Shown here: piece after piece, positions 57,824-64,000 of the stretch
Numbering within the stretch: position 1 is the first letter of the stretch
Layout: each line of letters starts with the position of its first letter
The notes under the pieces: generated by a model
Seen by the model: the letters and a program-made list of their open reading frames with translations, nothing else
Databases searched by the model: none
What the model was told of the DNA's origin: nothing
Origin: Adiantum capillus-veneris
Lineage: Eukaryota; Streptophyta; Polypodiopsida; Polypodiales; Pteridaceae
Direction of reading: 5' to 3'
Assembly (NCBI GenBank): GCA_014529385.2
Contig: CM043943.1
Span: 96,870,355 to 96,934,354, forward strand
DNA: 64,000 nt
Translations under genes and position numbers: made by a program

Positions 57824-59940
57824 ATTATTGGTTATGATCCACTTTAATAAGAATAACCATTAATGATTAAACTGAAATCAAAATATTGCTTGAATTTATG
57901 ATTAAGACTTGAGACTTGAAACATCTTACAGGAAAATCAAAATATCCATAAGTTCAACAATAATTCTCAAATCTGTATGAAACTCCAGTAATCTAAACTA
58001 AATACTCTCACTCAATGCGACACCATTTAACAAAGAAACACATTTATATTGCATTTATAGAGGAATCTAGCCTCATGAAAATAATTACAAACGGAGACAA
58101 TGTTGTTGTTATTAGGCTTCTCTTACAATTATTTGTCTTCCTCATCTAGAGATTCATATACACTTGAGTATTTGTGTGTCTATGACACTAAGGAAGATAG
58201 TAGTACTATATGGATGGCTTTTCTAAGAGCTCCTAGAGAGTACCTATTGGTTTAAGATTTACAAAAATTCTACTATTCTTATCAAAATCCTTTAACATTG
58301 TAGTGAAAGATTCCTCATGGAACAAAAATAGAGTGATTTCTATCTCTGCACATGATTGCTTGCTCGTGTCCTCTGAAAAGAAGTTGACTCTGTAAGTGAA
58401 CAACAGATTATGTGAGCACAAAGTTATAAAGTACAAAATGATAATCTAATGACAACTATACAAAGAATGAATTATAAGAAAAATCTTTGATGACTCTCCA
58501 TAGATAACACAACTTACTTGCATTGTGAGACTCAATCACATGCTACACAACTATAGATGGTGCGCCAAAGCCATCAACAAAATAGCACCACCCGGTGTTA
58601 TGAGGTATGAAGCCTAAACATTGAAATTCATAAAGAGGTTTATACTCTCCAGCATGATAAACTTAAAGATGGAGATGATGCTAAGCTCTGAATGTAAGCT
58701 ACAAGGATAGTTTTCTTACCATTTTATCTTTATGTTGGAGATGAACCCTTGCAATGCCCACACACTCTTCACACCTCCTATTGTTGTGGTATGCAAGTCA
58801 TGTGAGCTCATACTTTTGCTATCTTCAGGAGTAGAGGTTTCCATGTAGTGTGAGTGAATAAAATTAGAAGGAGTAGAATCGTGAATCGTGGTGTAATGGA
58901 GGTGAGAGAAGGAAGAGGAGCTATCTTGGTATGCAACTATGTGATGGGCAAGGGGAGGAGATGGGGGAGGAGCTTGCTTGGTGCTACAATGGAGGTGGGA
59001 GAAAGTTAGCAGAGAGATAGTGCTAGACTATAGGGGGTGCCTGTGGTTGTTGCAACAATGGAGAGCTTAGAAAAGAGTTTGTAGAGAGAGAAAATCACTT
59101 TTTTAGCTATAGAATAGTTTTGGAAAGACTTTGGAGGAAGGAAAATGATGTTTCGAACTTTTTTGAAAAAAATCAAGTTTTTGGATTTTTTAGTGCACGT
59201 TTTTTACTTTTGGAGGTCAAAAATACTTTTTTGACCATGAAATAAGTTTGGGGACCTTTTAAGGAGGGAAAACTTGAAATTTTGATTTTTTTTGAAAATT
59301 TGAATTCTTTAGTGTATTTTTAAATCCGGACCAAAAAGTGGGGAAAAAAAGGTCAAAGTGGTCCCCATCCCTTTCCCCTATCCACCTCCCTTACCTTCTC
59401 ACTAGGTAAGAGGCCATTAAGAGGTGTAAGGCTACCTTGTCTCCCTATGTTTTTGAGGGTATCGAGTGTGTCCACCACCCTCTTCCTATTGGTTGGCCTC
59501 TAATTAACCTTAATCCCAAAGGGCCCCTAGAGGGTTCATATTTATTTTAATGAAGTGGAACAAATCACATCTAGTGATGACACTCTAAAATTTTCAGAGT
59601 TCACCTATAGAAAAATTGAATTCGACAGAAAACTATTTTGGCCATAACGTGAGCTCTTGATATCGGATTCAAAAACGTTTTTTTATCAAAATGAAACTCC
59701 AGAGTAGCTCTACAAGACTTAGTGGCTACAAGATCTAGTGTTGGTCTCAGCGTCTGAAAAAATGTTGTTCAATGCCTCAAAATTTGTCTAGAAGTTAGGG
59801 GTGTCTAGAAGTGATAAATTGAGAGAATTGTGAGGAAATGATCATGCTCATAATTTCTACTTTTCCTTATCCAAAGCACTTGAAAACATTGGAATAAGTC
59901 TTCTTACATCAAGCTAGAGCTGTAAAGCCTAGAGATCATG
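57824..59940. other. unassigned stretch
   Basis: About 2.1 kb without a credible gene; A/T-rich, with G-rich patches near 58900-59050. Could be the leader of the gag relic that follows. Confidence 0.35.
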
Positions 59941-59949
59941 TCCTCTTTA

Positions 59950-61480
59950 GATTCAAACTCAGCTTATACAAGCTTTCGAACCCCAGCGATAGAGGAGTAT
60001 CTGCCCATAATGGATCTTCCAAACTTGCAATTGATAAAGAACAATCGTGTTGTGAGAGTTTAGATGAAAGATCATGAGAGTGAAAAATTGTATAGATACA
60101 TTGATGATAGTGAAGGAAACCTTTATAGGTGCTCAGAGCCATACCTAGAAGAGCTGACGGATCACAAGCTCTTATATATCAATACATACAGACTCAACTT
60201 TCAATGGAAATCTATAGTTGTTGACAAGTATGGATGAGAATACAGAGCTATAAAAAGCACAAATCCACAGACTACATTAGAAATAGGTGGATATTTTGTC
60301 AATGAAGGACCACAGATACCCCAACCAAACACACAAATATCTACAAGAATTCCAAAGAGGGAGCCACCTGGATCCCCTTCTAGAGAAAAAACGAGTTATG
60401 AAATGATCACAGAGATGCAAGACATACCTCCTCAAGTGAATCTTCCTAATGGATCAATCTCCAAGAGAATGACCAGTCCCTTTGAAGAAGAACCTAGCCA
60501 TAGTAGAAGGCCTGAAGCAAGAGAAGGATTGGGAGAGTCTATGATTAGACTTGTAAACAATCGGCAGGTTAGACCATCCCAGATCCAAAAATGGGTAAAT
60601 AGGAAATACTCCGTAGATAAAGATCCAAGAGATCACGTAGCGGCTTTTTGAAGAGTAATTAGATGAGTGGAAGTTTTGGATTTTGTGACATAGTTTGCGA
60701 GATTTAGATTGACTCTACAAGATGAAGTTGCTATATGGTTTGACTCAGTGGAAAAACAAGATTTTGAGACTCTAGATGAGCTGTTTGAAGAATTCATCAA
60801 AGAAATTTTCTTACAGAAAGGCATAGCTCACAATAGAGTCTCACAATTTCACACATTCAAACAGAAAGAGGGTGAATCAATACAAAAAGCGGCATAACGA
60901 CTCAAGAGATACATCAAGTTCTATTCGAGAGTGGAACTACCTACGAAGGCACGATTGATGCTCATCTTTATCTGCATATGATGAGGAGAGTGACGCTAAA
61001 AAAATTGATCAAAGAAGCTCTTTATCTGGTGGATAACTGTGAGGAATATAAAGAAAATAATTGTACAAGTCAAGAGGACAACACATCCTCTCAGCACAGT
61101 GATTCACAAATGAGTGAGTCCATTAGGAAGCAAGAAAAGTTATTGAAAAAATGGTCAAGAGGTTAACTCCTCTTGTAAAGTCTAATTTGAAAGAGCCTAA
61201 GTGGTGAAAAATTGAGAGGAAATAGGCAAACCATACTTGTAAGGGAAGAGTGTTACTATAGCATGGAATATGCTAGGGAGAGGTATGCACAACCTATCCC
61301 AGTAGCACCTACTCCACCTAGATATGTTACAGGGAAGGCACCAGGGCCAATAAGATTTACAAGGCCACATCTTGTCTTAGGATACAACCTTTCTTGCCAG
61401 GTGCTAGAATGTCTATAGACATGAGATACACACTAATGATGAAAGCATCTAATAAACAAGCACTAGTACCAACTATAGTG
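59950..61480 (+). pseudogene. gag relic related to GE1 gag, + strand
   Basis: Corresponds in order to GE1 gag read on the other strand. N-terminal part 60060-60230 (LYRCSEPYLEELTDHKLLY matches GE1 FRCKEPYPNELSGDKVLY). Capsid core 60560-60900 (RPSQIQKWVNRKYS, DEVAIWFDSVEKQDFETL, HTFKQKEGESI). A Pro-rich stretch 61280-61480 ends in RYTLMMKASNKQALVP, matching GE1 near 37000. At 61480/61481 the frame is cut by the LTR of G3. Stops at about 60650, 60664, 60690, 60895 and frameshifts show it is dead. No pol follows because of the G3 insertion. Confidence 0.78.
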
Positions 61481-62653
61481 TGTTATAACATCCAAAGCGG
61501 TGTGAGCTGGATGGAAACACACAGAATGCCTCTATAATGACCCGACACACATACTCTTGGGATGATACACACACACACTATGGGGCACCACTCGGCTTAC
61601 ACAACCCACCTAGTTGAGACAGGGAACGCACCGATGGAGTGAGAGGAGAGAGACTATCCATTTGCCCACTCCACACAGAGACACACATACACACACACAC
61701 ACACACACAAATAAAAATCAGCTCAAAAGAGGATAATTTCTGATGTTTAAATACAATTGAGCTTGGGCCAACACCAATGGGGCAAATAGCTCACACAATA
61801 TGGGTAAAATATGCCATATACAATCACAAATTGGAGCAGAGGCTTCACTCATAGGAGAAACTTACACAGCCAAAACAACAAAAAAACAATGAGGAATTCG
61901 GAAAAATGGACAGCGCCATCGCATTTGGAATGGCCCAAAACCCCAGTCTACAATATCAAAGTTCTCAAATCCGACCTCGGATGAGCAGTTTATGGCCAAA
62001 ACAGGCTCCAAAAAAAACAAAAACTCAGTTGCAGCTGTTCCTCCTCTTCTCTCCACGTTTTTTTTGGTCTTCTCTCAGGTTTTTCAGTTCCCACACTTAG
62101 CTTTATTACTTGGGCACCTTTGGCCTTTTAGTTGATCTCAAACGGACCCTGAACATGCCAAAAAGTAGCCTCGTAGTGCATAGTTGTCACCCTGCTGCAT
62201 CCATCCGCACACCTGACACTCAACTTTTTCCAATAATGCATCCTGCAACCACGTGAAATGAACCCCAAATATAGTCCTCATGATGAAATTTTTGCATAAT
62301 TATCACAAGAAAACACCCACGTTGTGTCCGTACTTATCCACGTGCAATTATTGACCCCATTTGACCTCCTGACGCCACTGGATGCCATCTGAGGCAGCTG
62401 CTTACCTCATGTCGTCGACTCGTGGATAGCTTCCTCGAGAAGTTTTACACACTATCAAATCCTCATTATTATAGAAAAAAAACACTGATACTAGTGACGA
62501 TGAAAATCGATGCACTATGTACATGTTGTCCTATCTGTACACATGTGGGCCCCACGTAACCACCTGGCTCTGAAAAATGGGCAATTCTTTATTTGATGCA
62601 CCATGCATGTGGTATACATATGCGCAATCCCTTTCTCCAAAAAACTCCTAACA
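61481..62653 (-). repeat. G3 3' LTR (candidate)
   Basis: Plus-strand ends TGTTATAACATCC and CTCCTAACA fit TG...CA, length about 1.17 kb. Contains an AC microsatellite (61690-61709). The second LTR is not in the window, and the purine tract beside 62653 is weak, so the right end is tentative. Confidence 0.5.
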
Positions 62654-62681
62654 TAGTTTGCCCATACCCTAGCCTGCTAGA

Positions 62682-64000
62682 TCATTCATGATCAGTAGTA
62701 GAAAAAAGAGATATGAGACTCGCCGCATCATAGGTCTCCTCATCCCTCACATACATTACTTGTTTTATAGACGGCTCATCTTGCTCCACCATCATTAACT
62801 TGTAATGATATAATTTAAGATGCAATCCATTTACCCTTGACTTATGTAGAATCCCATCCACGTTAGCCAACTGATAAGTACCATTCGGAAAATGCTCCAC
62901 TACCTTGAAAGGACCTTCCCACTTAATTTGAAACTTCTTTTGGAAGGTGTTGTCGAGCTTATTATTGTACCGCAAAACCAAGTCATGCTTCTTGATACCC
63001 TTACTTTTGACCTTTTCATTTATCTTTGCCAAAGCTTTATCTTGCATCTTCCCATAATGTTCCAATGCACTCATCCTATCCAGCTGAACCTCTTGTAACT
63101 GTAAGAGCCTCTCTTTGAATGCATCATTGGAATGTCCAAGCAACTTCTCTAACATCTTGACCACAGGAAACTCTACTTCCACATGCAATAGTGTTTCCTT
63201 TCCATATACCAAATGAAATGGAGTAAACCCAGTACATGTCTTTACCGAAGTACCGTAAGCCCATAATGCACTAGGCAACTCCAAATCCCAATTCTTTCCT
63301 TGGTGCTCTGTCACTTTCGAAAGGATTTATACCAACTCACCATTGAATCTTTCATTTAATCCATTACATTGTGGGTAATAAGGAGTGGTATGCGGGTGCC
63401 TAATTTTCATCTTTGCGCATAAGAAGTCTAGTAGTTTAGCTCTAAATCATGGCTCCTTATTTGAAAGTAGCTCCAATGGCACCCCAAACTTGCAACATAT
63501 TTCATCATACGCAAATTTTTCCATATCCTTTGCAGTGATTTGTTTTACTACTATAGCCTCTGCCCATCTAGAGAGATAGTCCACTACAGTCAAAATATAG
63601 TTGCCCCTGCTTGTGATAGGTAACGGTCCTATTGCATCAATCCCCCACTTTTCAAACACATCAAACGCCATAATGGTTTTTTGTAGCTCTGGCTTTGACA
63701 CTCTCTTCCCAAATGCTTGACACCTATTGCAAGACCTACACCAATGGTGAACATCCTTGTGCAAACTAGGCCATACATACCCCTCTTGCAAGATCTTATG
63801 CAAGGTGATCTTTAGAGAAAAATGTCTGCCACATGCACTTTCATGATTCTCTTCCAATACTCTATAAAGCTCCTCCCGCCAAGGTACACGTCTCAACATG
63901 AGATCAGACCCTTTCATGTACAAGAAGTCACCAATCAATTTGTACCTGGATGCTCTATGCAGAAAACCATACTTCTTAGACTTCTGAATGTCCTTTGGAA
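62682..64000 (-). pseudogene. G3 pol, integrase region
   Basis: Read from 63938: zinc-type H-H-C-C region (LRRVPWREELYRVLEENHES, then CRSCNRCQAFGK), catalytic WGIDAIGPLP and VVDYLSRWAEA, then LSNKEP where a SDxG/D motif is expected, so the second catalytic Asp is Asn. YPQCNGLNERFN gives the Glu. The integrase C-terminal part (63314-62682) has GFTPFHLVYGKE, a basic stretch and WEGPFKVVEHFPNGTYQL, ending near STTDHE at 62682. No chromodomain seen. Stops at 63449 and 63330. RT and RNase H would lie to the right, outside the window. Confidence 0.85.

Larger units (their letters stand above)
61481..64000 (-). mobile_element. G3: Ty3/gypsy element, right part outside window
   Basis: A minus-strand retrotransposon whose 3' LTR (61481-62653) lies against the disrupted gag relic and whose integrase occupies 62682-63938. 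The body extends beyond the right window edge. The left boundary is supported by loss of gag similarity at exactly this point. Confidence 0.7.

Noticed and set aside
1..64000. tRNA or rRNA genes, organellar or bacterial segments
   Set aside because: I saw no cloverleaf, rRNA motif, operon layout or ribosome-binding pattern; only tRNA-complementary primer sites of retroelements.

Overview
Organism and overall character. The window looks like repeat-dense nuclear heterochromatin of a land plant with a large genome; a fern, lycophyte or gymnosperm is possible, but nothing here fixes the clade. I see no ordinary host gene, rRNA, tRNA or organellar gene. Almost all recognisable coding sequence belongs to LTR retrotransposons (Ty3/gypsy chromovirus, large Ty3/gypsy elements with extra 3' ORFs, one Ty1/copia) and to one large DNA transposon. 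Most reading frames carry stops and frameshifts, so these are mainly relics. Gene evidence below comes from reading motifs, splice sites and reading-frame continuity by eye. Layout, oldest to youngest where nesting shows it. (1) A Ty3 chromovirus copy (G1, + strand, 1-3780) is cut at 3780/3781 by the LTR of element C (- strand). (2) Element C's LTR is itself split by a 38.2 kb insertion, GE1 (3876-42115, - strand). GE1 has 898/954 bp LTRs, a PBS, a PPT and a near-perfect target duplication (CTCAA/CTCGA). It reads gag 39.2-36.4 kb, protease region 36.4-34.5 kb, RT-RNaseH-integrase 24.6-20.6 kb, a second protease-like segment near 20.3 kb, and an extra ORF at 8.3-4.8 kb. (3) Inside GE1 sit two later insertions: a second chromovirus (G2, - strand, about 11281-19929, nearly identical LTRs) and a four-gene DNA transposon (24611-34500, 33 bp TIRs) between the protease and RT regions. 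(4) Right of GE1, element C continues (42116-about 53.6 kb: 3' LTR part, PPT, ORF with a retropepsin-like segment, 145 bp tandem repeats, palindrome ladder) and is interrupted by a Ty1/copia element (45785-50875, TSD CATCT). (5) The right end holds a palindrome ladder, a pyrimidine tract, duplicated hairpins, a + strand gag relic of the GE1 type (about 59.95-61.48 kb), and a further Ty3 element G3 (61481 onward, - strand) inserted in that gag. The most notable content is the DNA transposon. Its genes are arranged as two convergent pairs, A> <B and C> <D. A has a BAH-like domain. B is a six-exon gene whose first exon encodes a complete histone H3-like domain with centromeric-H3 (CENH3) features, followed by a region with a Ulp1-like Q..D..SCG motif and an H1-like Ser-Pro-Lys-rich tail. 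C is an acidic protein. D is a DDE-type transposase relic. Genes B and C diverge from a shared promoter with two G-boxes and back-to-back TATA boxes. It is flanked by about nine ~98 bp units, mostly inverted repeats built on a CACGACGCGATA / TATCGCGTCGT core. A mobile element with its own chromatin toolkit is the system I would follow up. A second theme is a set of three ladders of 20-26 bp palindromes spaced about 284 bp apart. Arm sequences differ between rungs, but symmetry is usually kept by paired changes. In GE1 one ladder lies just upstream of gag and another just upstream of the extra 3' ORF.
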